A stretch of DNA of 64,000 nt from Butyrivibrio sp. (GCF_017635265.1 NZ_JAGBLU010000004.1:1-64000), one strand, 5' to 3'; shown: positions 38,386 through 48,050, counted from the first letter of the stretch. Translations and numbers: made by a program. Notes: generated by a model from the letters alone, not told the origin.

Positions 38386-39417
38386 ATGGAAAAACGTAAG
38401 ATTGTAACTTCGGCAAGGGGAGTTGATACACAGGCAAATGTAGAGGATGCCAGAATAGAAGGATCTCTTCGCCCCAGAAGTCTTGATTCATATATAGGAC
38501 AAAAGAAAATAAAAGAGAGCCTGAAGATATATATTGAAGCTGCTAAGGGGAGAGGCGAAAGCCTTGATCATCTTCTCTTTTACGGACCTCCCGGACTTGG
38601 CAAAACCACACTTGCGAGCATTATAGCCAATGAGATGGGAGTTAATATTAAGATAACATCGGGACCTGCCATTGAAAAGCCGGGTGACATGGCGGCAATC
38701 CTTAATAATCTTCAGGAAGGGGATGTCCTTTTTGTTGATGAGATTCACAGACTAAACAGACAGGTTGAAGAAGTTCTTTATCCTGCTATGGAAGACTATG
38801 CTATAGATATCATGATCGGTAAGGGACCTACAGCCAGATCCATAAGGCTTGACCTTCCGCATTTCACGCTCATAGGTGCAACCACAAGGGCGGGAATGCT
38901 TTCAGCTCCACTGCGCGACAGATTCGGAATGATACATAGGATGGAGTTCTATGATATTGATGAGCTTTGCCGGATTATCTGTCAGTCTGCCAAGGTGCTT
39001 GATGTGGAGGTTGATACAAAGGGTGCTGTAGAAATGGCAAAAAGGAGCAGAGGAACACCTCGTCTTGCTAACAGAATCTTAAAAAGAGTACGTGATTTTG
39101 CTCAGGTAAAATATGACGGAGTCATAACAGAAGAAATTGCAAATATTGCTCTTGATCTTATGGATGTTGATAAGCTTGGCCTTGATCACACTGACAGGAA
39201 TATCCTTCTGACAATGATAAATAAGTTTGGAGGCGGCCCTGTTGGACTTGATACTTTGGCTGCCGCTATCGGTGAAGATGCAGGAACTATTGAGGACGTA
39301 TACGAACCATATTTAATAAAGAACGGACTCATAAACAGAACGCCAAGAGGACGCGTTGTTACAGATACTGCATATCATCATTTAGGACTTGAAAACAGTA
39401 GCGTGGGCGATATATAA
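38386..39417 (+). CDS. ruvB: Holliday junction helicase motor RuvB
   Basis: AAA+ ATPase driving branch migration with RuvA. The 343-residue protein starts the conserved region at [17 protein letters not shown]. Walker A is GPPGLGKTT (67-75) and Walker B is [11 protein letters not shown]. The sensor I motif [18 protein letters not shown] and the C-terminal winged helix ([18 protein letters not shown]) are complete. It follows ruvA by 84 bases on the same strand. Confidence 0.97.
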   Translation: MEKRKIVTSARGVDTQANVEDARIEGSLRPRSLDSYIGQKKIKESLKIYIEAAKGRGESLDHLLFYGPPGLGKTTLASIIANEMGVNIKITSGPAIEKPGDMAAILNNLQEGDVLFVDEIHRLNRQVEEVLYPAMEDYAIDIMIGKGPTARSIRLDLPHFTLIGATTRAGMLSAPLRDRFGMIHRMEFYDIDELCRIICQSAKVLDVEVDTKGAVEMAKRSRGTPRLANRILKRVRDFAQVKYDGVITEEIANIALDLMDVDKLGLDHTDRNILLTMINKFGGGPVGLDTLAAAIGEDAGTIEDVYEPYLIKNGLINRTPRGRVVTDTAYHHLGLENSSVGDI

Positions 39418-39482
39418 TTTTGAAATAAAAGATTGCTTGGATTTAGCAATTTCACATTTGAGTTTTTCAGGGGGAGTGTTAC

Positions 39483-39896
39483 ATGGCATCCAAAACAGAT
39501 ACCGAAGTTATAATTGGTGGAAAAGTTTTTACATTAAGCGGCTATGAAAGTGAAGAGTACCTTCAGAAGGTTGCTTCATATATTAATAATAAAATTGCTG
39601 AATACAACAAGATTGATGGCTTTAAGAGACAGCCGATAGATACTCAGAATGTATTGCTGCAGCTCAACATTGCTGATGATTATTTTAAATCCAAAAAGCA
39701 GATAGAGCTTATGGAAGAGCAGCTTTCTGAAAAAGAAAAAGAGCTGTATGACCTCAAACATGAGCTTATCGCTACTCAGATAAAGCTTGAGAATACTGAA
39801 AAAAACTCAAAAAGCCTGCAGAACAAACTTGATGATTCATCCAAGAAAATCATTCAGCTTGAGACACAGGTAAAAGGAACAGGAAGTAAAAAGTAA
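39483..39896 (+). CDS. zapA: cell division protein ZapA
   Basis: A small 137-residue FtsZ-bundling protein. The N-terminal ZapA fold is clear (VIIGGKVFTLSGYESEEYLQKVASYINNKI, shortened to its key parts GGKxYTLxG and VAxYINxKI). The following long coiled coil (about 70-137) is typical of Firmicute forms. AGGGGGAG precedes the start. A small terminator-like hairpin follows, but the U32 gene starts within 40 bases, an arrangement widely conserved in Clostridia. Confidence 0.9.
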   Translation: MASKTDTEVIIGGKVFTLSGYESEEYLQKVASYINNKIAEYNKIDGFKRQPIDTQNVLLQLNIADDYFKSKKQIELMEEQLSEKEKELYDLKHELIATQIKLENTEKNSKSLQNKLDDSSKKIIQLETQVKGTGSKK

Positions 39897-39900
39897 TTTT

Positions 39901-39929
39901 TAGGCTGTCGGAAGGACAGCCTATTTTTA
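39901..39929 (+). terminator. hairpin terminator between zapA and the U32 gene
   Basis: Arms TAGGCTGTC (39901-39909) and GACAGCCTA (39915-39923), then TTTTTA. The next start codon is at 39936, so it may attenuate rather than fully stop transcription. Confidence 0.7.
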
Positions 39930-39935
39930 AGTGAT

Positions 39936-42203
39936 ATGAAGAAAGTTGAATTACTTGCCCCTGCAGGGGGCTATGAAACAATGGTGGGCGCATTCAATGC
40001 GGGTGCGGACGCTGTATATCTTGGCGGTTCTAAATTTGGCGCCAGAGCCTATGCGGATAATTTTGATACGCAGGAGGTTTTGGACGCTATTTCTTATGCC
40101 CACTTATTTGGTAAAAAAATTTACATGACAGTAAACACTCTTGTGAAAGAGAGAGAATATGGCGAACTCTATGATTTTATGCTTCCTTTTGCAGAAAAGA
40201 AGCTTGATGGAGTGATTGTTCAGGATCTGGGAGTTATGAAGCTTATCAGGGATGAGTTTCCTGAAATCGAACTTCATGCCAGCACGCAGGCAACCGTTAC
40301 AGGAGTATATGGTGCCAGACTCTTAAAAGAGCTTGGATGTGTGAGAGTTGTCCCTGCCAGAGAGCTTAGTCTTTTGGAAATGAAAGAGATAAGAGAAAAG
40401 GCTGATGTTGAAGTCGAAGCCTTTATTCACGGTGCTATGTGTTATTGCTACTCGGGAATGTGTCTTTTTAGCAGTATGGTCGGCACCAGAAGCGGTAACA
40501 GAGGAAGGTGTGCGCAGCCTTGCAGATTGCCATATGCACTGGCTGGTTCATCTGCGAAAGAGCAGTATCCACTTAGTCTTAAGGATATGTGTACTGTTTC
40601 TATGATTCCGGAGCTGATCGAGGCGGGAATAGATTCTTTCAAGATAGAAGGAAGGATGAAGCGACCTGAATATGCTGCAGGAGTAACATCAATTTACCGT
40701 AAATACATAGACCTTTATTATCAGGAGCCGAAAGTTCTTCATGAGATTTCAAAAGAAGATATGGAGGTTTTAAACTCTCTGTATCTGCGAACACAGATCA
40801 GTCAGGGATATTATCACAAGCATAATGGCAAGGATATGATCACGTTGGAATCGCCATCTTATAACGGAACTTCTGATAAGGTTCTTTCTAATGTAAGAGA
40901 GAAGTATCTAAGTGGAGAGTTAAAACTGAAGGTCAGCTTAAACTGCAGACTTGTAGTTGGGGAAGAGGCTGCACTTACCATGACGCACATTCATGATGGA
41001 CAGGAATATTCTCTTACAGTTCATGGAGGCAAGGTTCAGGGAGCTCTAAAAAAACCTATGGATGAGGAAAGTGTGTTAAAACAGCTCTCCAGGTTTGGGG
41101 GAACTTCTTTTGAGCTTGATAATATCCATATCCTGATAGATGATAAAGGAAGCGGAAGGGGGATATTTATTCCCGTTAGTGAGCTTAATGAGCTTAGAAG
41201 GAATCTCTGCGAACAGATGCTTTCGTGCATTCTGGAAAATGATGATGTTGATTTAAAGTCCGGAAAAGACGCTGACAGGATTAATAAGATAAATGATAAA
41301 ACTGCCGCTAAGCCTGAAAAAGAGAGTTTGAAACTTTCTGATCACGAGCCCTCTTTACATGTTCTTGTTAATACAAAAGAGCAGCTTGATGGTGTACTTA
41401 GAGTTCAGAAAAAAACCTGCAGTATTTCAAGGGTTTATATAGACAGCAATATCTTTCTGGAAAATGACAGATCTTTTGATAGTGAAGGAATTGAGGTGTT
41501 CGTGGCACTTCCTTATATGACAAGACACGAAAACTTTGATGGAACTCTTGATATTATGAAAATAGCTGATTCGGCTATGGACAAGGGAATTTCGGGACTT
41601 CTTGTGCGTAATCTTGAGCAGTTGGGGATTCTTAAAGAGAAAGGCTATACAGGGAGGATTATCCTTGATTATGGGCTTTATATATGGAATGAGCAGGCTG
41701 CGGATATGGTAAAAAATCTTGCATCTGAAGTATCTGCACCACTTGAACTTACTATTCATGAGGCACGTGAAGTGGCTGAAAAAGTCAGAAAGAAATCCGG
41801 TATTCCTGTGTCGCTTAATGTTTACGGCTATGCGCCTATGATGATAAGTGCAGGATGTGTAAAAAAGACATTGGAAAAATGCACCGGTAATCAGGGAAAA
41901 GTGTTTGCATCCAAAACAGCTATTATTGACAGAATGGGCAATGAACTTAAGGTTACGACCAACTGCCGAAATTGCTACAATGTCATTTGGAATGCACTTC
42001 CAACTTCACTTCATAAGAAACTTCCGGGGATTATGGATAAGTTCTCTTTTGACAATTTCAGAGTTGATCTGACTATTGAAGATGGAAAAGAGGCTGAAAA
42101 AATCGTGACTTCTTTTGCTGCCCTTATGAAAAAAGAAATTGCGGATACAGGATTTGATGGTCTTGAATATACAACTGGACATTTTAAACGCGGAGTAGAG
42201 TAA
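39936..42203 (+). CDS. U32 family protein (RlhA/YdcP-like)
   Basis: The 755-residue protein begins KVELLAPAGGYETMVGAFNAGADAVYLGG, shortened to its key LLAPAG and GADAVYxGG marks. It carries the U32 signature EAFIHGAMCYCYSGMC with Cys169, Cys171, Cys176, Cys192 and Cys196, then a DUF3656-like middle part. U32 proteins were named as collagenases, but relatives RlhA and TrhP are RNA hydroxylation factors, so an RNA-modification role is more likely than proteolysis. A charged, low-complexity link (about 435-470) separates the two halves. It sits behind zapA as in many Firmicutes. Confidence 0.88.
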   Translation: MKKVELLAPAGGYETMVGAFNAGADAVYLGGSKFGARAYADNFDTQEVLDAISYAHLFGKKIYMTVNTLVKEREYGELYDFMLPFAEKKLDGVIVQDLGVMKLIRDEFPEIELHASTQATVTGVYGARLLKELGCVRVVPARELSLLEMKEIREKADVEVEAFIHGAMCYCYSGMCLFSSMVGTRSGNRGRCAQPCRLPYALAGSSAKEQYPLSLKDMCTVSMIPELIEAGIDSFKIEGRMKRPEYAAGVTSIYRKYIDLYYQEPKVLHEISKEDMEVLNSLYLRTQISQGYYHKHNGKDMITLESPSYNGTSDKVLSNVREKYLSGELKLKVSLNCRLVVGEEAALTMTHIHDGQEYSLTVHGGKVQGALKKPMDEESVLKQLSRFGGTSFELDNIHILIDDKGSGRGIFIPVSELNELRRNLCEQMLSCILENDDVDLKSGKDADRINKINDKTAAKPEKESLKLSDHEPSLHVLVNTKEQLDGVLRVQKKTCSISRVYIDSNIFLENDRSFDSEGIEVFVALPYMTRHENFDGTLDIMKIADSAMDKGISGLLVRNLEQLGILKEKGYTGRIILDYGLYIWNEQAADMVKNLASEVSAPLELTIHEAREVAEKVRKKSGIPVSLNVYGYAPMMISAGCVKKTLEKCTGNQGKVFASKTAIIDRMGNELKVTTNCRNCYNVIWNALPTSLHKKLPGIMDKFSFDNFRVDLTIEDGKEAEKIVTSFAALMKKEIADTGFDGLEYTTGHFKRGVE

Positions 42204-42207
42204 TCCA

Positions 42208-43569
42208 ATGGAATTATACGTAACTGAAATATCAAAATATGTCATAGCTTTTCTGATGTTCTTATATACATTGGAATCCTTTGTGGCATTTAGATGGAAG
42301 ACAGAAAATAAAAGAAAAGGTTTGTATATAAGACAGGTGATTTTGATGTTTGCTATTCAGATTGCGTGTTTTGTTCAGATAATGGCGAGAACCGGCAAAC
42401 CTGTTTATTTGTTTTTCTTTGCTTTTCAGATAATTGCTTTTTCATCGGTGATTCTTTTGTTTTATGTTATTTATCCTGATGGAAACAGACTGATAATAAA
42501 TAACAGCTGTATGCTCATGATGATTGGGCTTATTATGCTTACAAGACTTTCCTATGACAGGGCGGTAAAGCAGTTTTTTATCATAGTAGCTTCATTTATT
42601 GTAGGTTTTATTGTGCCTGAAATAATATTCAGGTTTGAGTTTTTAAAGCGCTTTACCTGGATATATGCTGCTCTTGGCGTAGTAGCCATCGGGGTGGTTC
42701 TTCTTATGGGAGCTGTTACTAACGGTTCCAAGATTTCATATACCGTTGCAGGTATAACGCTTCAGCCTTCGGAATTTGTAAAAATCCTTTTTCTTTTCTT
42801 TATGGCAGGAGCATTGGATAATGCCGAAAATATTTGGCAGCTGTTTATTGCTTCGGTTGTTGCAGCTCTTCATGTGATCATTCTTGTTTTGTCAAAAGAT
42901 CTGGGAAGTGCGCTTATTTTTTTTGTCATTTATCTTGCACTTATCTATATATCAACAGAAAATATAGGATATCTGGCCATAGGACTTTCTTTTGGTGCCT
43001 TGGCCAGTGTGATAGCTTACAAGCTCTTTTCACATATTCAGGTTCGTGTTCAGGCGTGGCTGGATCCGTTTACAGATATTGAATCTACGGGATATCAGCT
43101 TTCACAGTCTTTGTTCGGAATCAGCTCCGGTGGCTGGTTTGGACTTGGACTTTACGGCGGTTCACCAAAATCAATCCCGTTTGTAGAGCAGGACTTTATC
43201 TTTTCTGCTATTGCTGAAGAGATGGGCGTTATTTTTGCGGTACTGATGGCACTTGTCTGTGTCAGTACTTTTATTGAGATAATGAGACTGGGATATTTTC
43301 TCAGGGATACATATTACAGACTTGTGGTCTGCGGAATTGGAGTGGCCTATATTTTCCAGACTTTCCTTACAATCGGAGGCGGAGCTAAGTTTATACCGCT
43401 TACAGGAGTCACACTTCCGTTTGTAAGCTATGGCGGCTCATCGGTACTTGTGACAATCATGATGATAATGATTGCGCAGGGAATTTTTATGATAAGGACT
43501 GATGAGAGATATGAAGCTATTGAGAGGATGAAGAGGCGCAGAGAAAATGAGAGACAAAAAGAATACTAG
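42208..43569 (+). CDS. SEDS family glycan polymerase (RodA/FtsW-like)
   Basis: A 453-residue polytopic protein that polymerises peptidoglycan from lipid II together with a class B PBP. The family marks are LQPSEFVKI, the catalytic-Asp loop region SKDLGSALIFF, and the C-terminal PFVSYGGSS. It has about two or three more N-terminal membrane helices than standard RodA/FtsW. The start lies four bases after the U32 stop. The transpeptidase gene overlaps its end by 23 bases, so the pair is a cognate SEDS-bPBP unit. Whether it serves elongation, division or sporulation cannot be told. Confidence 0.9.
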   Translation: MELYVTEISKYVIAFLMFLYTLESFVAFRWKTENKRKGLYIRQVILMFAIQIACFVQIMARTGKPVYLFFFAFQIIAFSSVILLFYVIYPDGNRLIINNSCMLMMIGLIMLTRLSYDRAVKQFFIIVASFIVGFIVPEIIFRFEFLKRFTWIYAALGVVAIGVVLLMGAVTNGSKISYTVAGITLQPSEFVKILFLFFMAGALDNAENIWQLFIASVVAALHVIILVLSKDLGSALIFFVIYLALIYISTENIGYLAIGLSFGALASVIAYKLFSHIQVRVQAWLDPFTDIESTGYQLSQSLFGISSGGWFGLGLYGGSPKSIPFVEQDFIFSAIAEEMGVIFAVLMALVCVSTFIEIMRLGYFLRDTYYRLVVCGIGVAYIFQTFLTIGGGAKFIPLTGVTLPFVSYGGSSVLVTIMMIMIAQGIFMIRTDERYEAIERMKRRRENERQKEY

Positions 43570-44986
43570 GAAAAAGAAAATCAGATCATACCCAATAATT
43601 GTTCTTTCTGTTTTCTACGGAGCTTTGTTTGTAGCTATGCTATCTTACATTTGTTTTTATTCGTATAACAACAGACAGACACTTATGAATAATAGTTTTA
43701 ACACAAGGCAACAGATTCTTTTGTCTCAGAACATTAGAGGCAAGATACTTTCAAGAGATGGAGAAACGCTGGCTTATACGGAAGTTTCAGAGGATGGAAC
43801 GGAGAAAAGAGTATACCCTTATGGCAAAGAATTTGCTCATGTTGTGGGATATTCAACTAACGGTAAGGCAGGGATAGAAGCACTTACCAATTATTATCTG
43901 ATAAATTCAGGAATTGATCTGACTCAGAAAGTAAAGCTTGATGCTTCAGGAACCAAATATCCGGGCGATAGTGTAATAAGTACTTTGGATGTGAATCTGC
44001 AGGAAGTGGCATATAATGCACTTTCAGCCAGAAAAGGCGCAATAATAGTAACCAATCCAAAAACAGGCGAAGTTCTTGCACTTGTTTCAAAGCCTGATTT
44101 TGATCCCAATACCATTGCGGAGGAGTGGGATAGCCTTTTGGCAGATACATCCACTGATGCCAAGCTGTTAAACAGAGCAACTCAGGGACTATATCCTCCG
44201 GGCTCTACATTTAAGATAGTCACTTCACTTGCCTATTTAAAAGATCATCCGAGCGACTATAGCAATTATAAATATACTTGTTCCGGAAGCTTTAAGGTAG
44301 GTGAAGACAGCATTTCATGTTACCACGGTCAGGTTCATGGCAGCCTTGATCTGTTTACTTCTTTTGCTGAGTCCTGCAATTCATCTTTTGCAAATATAGG
44401 TGTGGGAGTATCAGAAAGTTCTTTTAACAGTGCCCTTGATGATCTTATGTTTGGTAAGGAACTGCCTCTTGATGTGCTTTATTCAAAAAGCAGTGCAACA
44501 TATACTGAAGGAATGTCAACCGCAGATATAATGCAGCTTGCCATAGGACAGGGGACAACTTCGGTTACTCCGATACATATGAACATGATCACGTGTGCAA
44601 TTGCCAATGAAGGAAATCTCATGAAGCCTTGTTTTTTTACCCAGGTAAAAACTGAGGAAGGAAAGGTAGTGGAGAGTACTTCTTTCGAAAAATACAAAAG
44701 GTTGATGTCTGCCGATGAAGCTGCGGTTCTGCGTCAGATGATGGAACAGGTGGTATTAACGGGAACAGCCAGCAAGTTAAAGGGACTTTCATACAGTGCC
44801 GCAGGTAAAACGGGATCTGCAGAGTTTAACTCACAATCAGATTCTCATGCGTGGTTTACGGGCTATGCACCGGCTGATGATCCGGAAATTTGCGTGACGA
44901 TAATTGTCGAAAATGCAGGTAGTGGCGGAAGTTATGCTGTGCCTATTGCAAAGCGCATATTTGACGCTTATTTCGGTGTAGAATAG
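43547..44986 (+). CDS. class B penicillin-binding protein (transpeptidase)
   Basis: A 479-residue membrane-anchored transpeptidase crosslinking peptidoglycan. One N-terminal membrane helix (about 14-38) follows a very basic start. The catalytic motifs are STFK (Ser220, Lys223), SCN (276-278) and KTGS (421-424). The N-terminal pedestal is short, as in the PbpA group of actinobacteria and Clostridia, which is likewise paired with a RodA-like gene. It overlaps the SEDS gene by 23 bases. Confidence 0.92.
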   Translation: MRDKKNTRKKKIRSYPIIVLSVFYGALFVAMLSYICFYSYNNRQTLMNNSFNTRQQILLSQNIRGKILSRDGETLAYTEVSEDGTEKRVYPYGKEFAHVVGYSTNGKAGIEALTNYYLINSGIDLTQKVKLDASGTKYPGDSVISTLDVNLQEVAYNALSARKGAIIVTNPKTGEVLALVSKPDFDPNTIAEEWDSLLADTSTDAKLLNRATQGLYPPGSTFKIVTSLAYLKDHPSDYSNYKYTCSGSFKVGEDSISCYHGQVHGSLDLFTSFAESCNSSFANIGVGVSESSFNSALDDLMFGKELPLDVLYSKSSATYTEGMSTADIMQLAIGQGTTSVTPIHMNMITCAIANEGNLMKPCFFTQVKTEEGKVVESTSFEKYKRLMSADEAAVLRQMMEQVVLTGTASKLKGLSYSAAGKTGSAEFNSQSDSHAWFTGYAPADDPEICVTIIVENAGSGGSYAVPIAKRIFDAYFGVE

Positions 44987-45142
44987 TGATTATGACTTAC
45001 TTGTTCGGAAGATATATTTTGCTTGTGATTTTTTGATAAGATAATTTAAGTTTTAATTATAGCTATATATGTTAGAATATTTAGTGACATATTTAATGAA
45101 ATTAAAGTGACAATTCGATTTTTTGGTACTTTGGGAGTAGAT

Positions 45143-45472
45143 ATGGTAAAAAAAAGATTCTGTGAGTTTTATAAGAATCTGTATTGGGGAAGTTCGGTAA
45201 ATAACAAGGCCTTAGTTAAGTGGAAGCTTTCTCATGGCGCCGGACAGATTTCTGTTTTCTGCGTGACAAGAGCACTAAACTCCAAGGATCAGCTTGATAT
45301 AATCCATTGTGCTTTTTTGAAACAGCCTTTTTTTAAGGAACATCCATCGTTTGTTTATGGTATAGCAACAAGCCGTGATGAGGCTGTGGATATTGTTCTT
45401 AGAATTTCGCAGGAAGCGTCGATGGCAGGGCTTGACGGAAGACTGCTTGATTATCTTGATAGCAGGGAATAA
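45143..45472 (+). CDS. conserved-looking hypothetical protein, 109 aa
   Basis: I do not recognise a function. The short soluble protein has a compact alpha/beta look (KWKLSHGAGQISVFCVTRAL, then a helix ending EEASMAGLDGRLLDYL-like). The ATG at 45143 is used because TTGGGAG lies just upstream; an earlier GTG at 45107 has no ribosome site. It lies 19 bases before the DUF2953 gene and probably shares its transcript. Confidence 0.6.
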   Translation: MVKKRFCEFYKNLYWGSSVNNKALVKWKLSHGAGQISVFCVTRALNSKDQLDIIHCAFLKQPFFKEHPSFVYGIATSRDEAVDIVLRISQEASMAGLDGRLLDYLDSRE

Positions 45473-45491
45473 GTTAATTAGCGGGGATTTT

Positions 45492-46601
45492 ATGTTGGCG
45501 GGAGTTTTAACTGTTTTAAAAATATTTGGGATAGCGCTTCTTTGTATTTTGGGGCTATTGATATTTTTGCTTTTACTGGTTCTTTTTGTCCCTGTCAGAT
45601 ACAGACTTGATGGGAATATACCAAGGATGAATCCGGATGAGGGCTTTGACGTTGAAAAAATAAATGTAAACGCGTCGTTTTCATGGCTACTTCATATAAT
45701 AAGCGGTGGTATAAGCTATCCGGAGAACAAAGAGTTTCAAATAAGGGTATTTGGAATAAAAGTTTACCCTTTTAAGGAAAAGAAAAATAAATCCGATAAA
45801 AAAAGTGATGATAAAAAAACATCATCCGGTGTCATTGAAATGAGCAACATGGGTGAGCAGACAGAAAAGCCGGAAACAGGTAAAGATGCAGATAATGCTT
45901 CAAAAGAGACTGATGAGTCAAGCAATGTTGAGAGTACTGTTACAGTAAATACGGAGATTGACTTAAATATAGAAAACTTGGGTGAAGAAAATTTTGAGAA
46001 ACAAGAAGCTGTTTCTGATAACTCTGGAGTTGAAGAGACAACTGAGAAAAAATCTGATGATGAGAATCCAACTGACAAAGGATTAGGCGCTGAGAAAAAA
46101 ACGGATGGTGAAAAGTCAGATGATAAGTCATTTTTGGATGTGCTTTGGAATATAATAGACAATGTGTCAAATATTCTGAAAACGCCACAAAATGTGTTTG
46201 AAAAAATACAATATACAACATCTAGAGTTTGTGGTAAGATTAGTATGATTAAAACCACAATTGAGAATGACATCTTTAAAAGGGCATTTGACCTTGTTAA
46301 AAGTAAACTTATAAAAATAATCAGGATGATTCTTCCCGATAAATGTGATGTGCGATTGAACCTTGGAACCGGAGATCCGGCTCAGACGGCTGAGATGATA
46401 GGCATTTTTGGTGCTTTATATCCTTTCTTTTATAACAAAGTCTGCTTCGAGCCTGATTTTGATGAAAAGGTAATAGAGCTTGATGCACATTTAAAAGGAC
46501 ATATCACAGCTTTTACAATAGTTTACAGCGCGGCGGTTTGCTTTTTTAACAAAGATGTGAAAAAGGTAATCAGACGCTTCAAAAAAATATTAAAATCATA
46601 A
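45492..46601 (+). CDS. DUF2953 family protein (YtfI-like)
   Basis: The protein has 369 residues. An N-terminal membrane helix (about 5-32) is followed by the DUF2953 start (VPVRYRLDG). A long acidic low-complexity insert (about 97-218: runs of Lys, Glu, Asp, Ser) comes next, and then the conserved DUF2953 end (LNLGTGDPAQTAEMIGIFGALYPF). B. subtilis YtfI is the usual name of this family; its gene lies next to ytfJ, as here. The ATG at 45492 follows GCGGGGA. Function is unknown; the family is linked to sporulation mainly through its neighbour. Confidence 0.85.
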   Translation: MLAGVLTVLKIFGIALLCILGLLIFLLLLVLFVPVRYRLDGNIPRMNPDEGFDVEKINVNASFSWLLHIISGGISYPENKEFQIRVFGIKVYPFKEKKNKSDKKSDDKKTSSGVIEMSNMGEQTEKPETGKDADNASKETDESSNVESTVTVNTEIDLNIENLGEENFEKQEAVSDNSGVEETTEKKSDDENPTDKGLGAEKKTDGEKSDDKSFLDVLWNIIDNVSNILKTPQNVFEKIQYTTSRVCGKISMIKTTIENDIFKRAFDLVKSKLIKIIRMILPDKCDVRLNLGTGDPAQTAEMIGIFGALYPFFYNKVCFEPDFDEKVIELDAHLKGHITAFTIVYSAAVCFFNKDVKKVIRRFKKILKS

Positions 46602-46623
46602 TAAGACTGATTATCCGGAGGGT

Positions 46624-47025
46624 ATGATGGGAGAGAACAATTTTAACGGTGTAGTTGAGTCATTGTTAAACGGAATGCATTCCGTTATGGAAGCTAAGAC
46701 AGTAGTTGGTCAGCCTACACAGGTAGGAGATACAATAGTACTTCCTTTGGTAGATGTTTCTTTTGGTGTTGGTGCCGGTGCAACATCAGCTGATAAAAAG
46801 AATGGCGGTACAGGCGGATTTGGAGCAAAAATGTCTCCAAGCGCAGTACTTGTTATAAAGAATGGTTCCACAAAGCTTGTTAACATTAAGAATCAGGATG
46901 CGGTTACTAAAGTTCTGGATCTTGTACCTGATATCGTGGATCGTTTTTCAAGTAAAAAAGAAAATATCATGGATGATGAAAAAGCAGTAGATATTGCTTT
47001 TCCGCAGGAGGGTAAGGAAGAGTAA
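46624..47025 (+). CDS. ytfJ: GerW family protein (YtfJ-like)
   Basis: A 133-residue protein with the full GerW/YtfJ pattern: VVESLLNGMHSVMEAKTVVG, GDTIVLPLVDVSFGVGAG, a Gly-rich stretch (GGTGGFGAKMSPSAVLVI) and NIKNQDAVTKVLDLVPDI. In Bacillus, YtfJ/GerW is a spore protein needed for normal germination. Presence here does not prove sporulation, since non-sporulating Lachnospiraceae keep it. CCGGAGGG is the ribosome site; either of two adjacent ATG codons could be used. Confidence 0.9.
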   Translation: MMGENNFNGVVESLLNGMHSVMEAKTVVGQPTQVGDTIVLPLVDVSFGVGAGATSADKKNGGTGGFGAKMSPSAVLVIKNGSTKLVNIKNQDAVTKVLDLVPDIVDRFSSKKENIMDDEKAVDIAFPQEGKEE

Positions 47026-47057
47026 TATTTAGGCACATCGAAGAATAAATAAATAGT

Positions 47058-47163
47058 ACAAAATCCTGATAATTACTTCAAGATACTGCGTTGTCGTCAG
47101 TCATTGATGCTTATATTGACATCATCTTCCGCTTTGTATCTGAAAATTATTTTAGGATTTGTA
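47058..47163. repeat. long imperfect hairpin, possible MITE or structured RNA
   Basis: The 106-base stretch between the GerW and J-domain genes has imperfect complementary arms of about 26 bases: TACAAAATCCT...CTTCAAGATAC on the left (47058-47086) and GTATCTGAAA...AGGATTTGTA on the right (47136-47163). The inner part contains GTCA/TGAC and GATG/CATC short pairs. No coding frame is evident. Confidence 0.5.
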
Positions 47164-47217
47164 TCAGGTATTAATTATTTGGTGTATAGGTAATTCGTAG
47201 TAACGGGGGCAATTGCT

Positions 47218-47754
47218 ATGGAAGAAAAGAGAAATTTGGAAGAGATCATATTAAACGGCACAGAAGATGATCTTGCGCAGCTTCGCGTATGGCTTTTTAA
47301 AGAGAGTGTACGACTGGAGAATCATGAGAGCGCTTTATCCGAGCGGTATGAGAGGCTTGAAGCAGACGAGCAGGCTTTTAGAGAAAAAATGGATAAGGCT
47401 GAAAGAAAGCTTGAGAATGCATCCAAAAAATTAAATAATGATAAGGCTTTATTTGAACAGAGGCTAAAAATCCTTAACAGCGGATTTGAACAGCTCAACA
47501 ATGATAAAAAGAAGCTTGAGGCTGATTTCATCAGACTTGAAAGAGAAAAAATGTATCAGAGAGAGAACGAATATGATGCTCTTGATCTTCTTTTTAGAGG
47601 AGCAAACACTCCGCTTACATTGAAAAAGAGATACAAGGATCTCATGAAAATGTTCCATCCCGATAATATCAGTGGTGATGCTGAGATGGTGCAGCTCATA
47701 AATCAAGAGTATGCCGCACTTTGCAGACAGTACGATATGAGTGCGTTTAACTGA
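47218..47754 (+). CDS. coiled-coil protein with C-terminal J-domain
   Basis: A 178-residue protein. Residues ~25-120 form a charged coiled coil. The last ~55 residues look like a DnaJ J-domain: LTLKKRYKDLMKMFHPDNISGD with the essential HPD, then INQEYAALCRQY. J-domains stimulate DnaK ATPase, so this may recruit DnaK to an unknown partner through the coil. It lacks the Gly/Phe and zinc-finger regions of DnaJ. The ATG at 47218 has only a weak upstream GGGGGC. Confidence 0.75.
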   Translation: MEEKRNLEEIILNGTEDDLAQLRVWLFKESVRLENHESALSERYERLEADEQAFREKMDKAERKLENASKKLNNDKALFEQRLKILNSGFEQLNNDKKKLEADFIRLEREKMYQRENEYDALDLLFRGANTPLTLKKRYKDLMKMFHPDNISGDAEMVQLINQEYAALCRQYDMSAFN

Positions 47755-47836
47755 TATTTTTTTTGAAGCATTCAAGTAGTGTAGTTATTCTTTAGTATGA
47801 ATGTATTAGAATATTTACCTTTTAGTTAGGTATTTT

Positions 47837-47865
47837 TTGACAAGAAATTAATAATATGATAGCAT
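47837..47865 (+). promoter_or_regulatory. promoter-like sequence upstream of the recA region
   Basis: TTGACA (47837-47842), a 17-base spacer and TAGCAT (47860-47865). It would transcribe the 230 bases before recA, including a small open frame. A second promoter adjacent to recA is stronger by context. Confidence 0.4.
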
Positions 47866-47918
47866 AATCAAGTCATTGTTCTTTTTTATGGGCAATGGCT
47901 TGTGTATGTTCTAAGGGG

Positions 47919-48050
47919 ATGATGTGTTTCGGAGTGTATCAGATTCCGGATGCAAATAGATCGTTTGGCGTTTCTGCCGGGGATTTCATAGATTTATTAA
48001 TTAAAACATTTTATAGAAAAATTATTGACACAATCGAACATTTGTTTTAG
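47919..48050 (+). CDS. possible 43-residue small ORF before recA
   Basis: An ATG directly after TAAGGGG opens a frame reading MMCFGVYQIPDANRSF, then GVSAGDFIDLLIKTF and a polar end. It stops inside the recA promoter. The ribosome-site spacing is too short for the first ATG and marginal for the second (47922). No homology is recognised, so this may be chance. Confidence 0.22.
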   Translation: MMCFGVYQIPDANRSFGVSAGDFIDLLIKTFYRKIIDTIEHLF

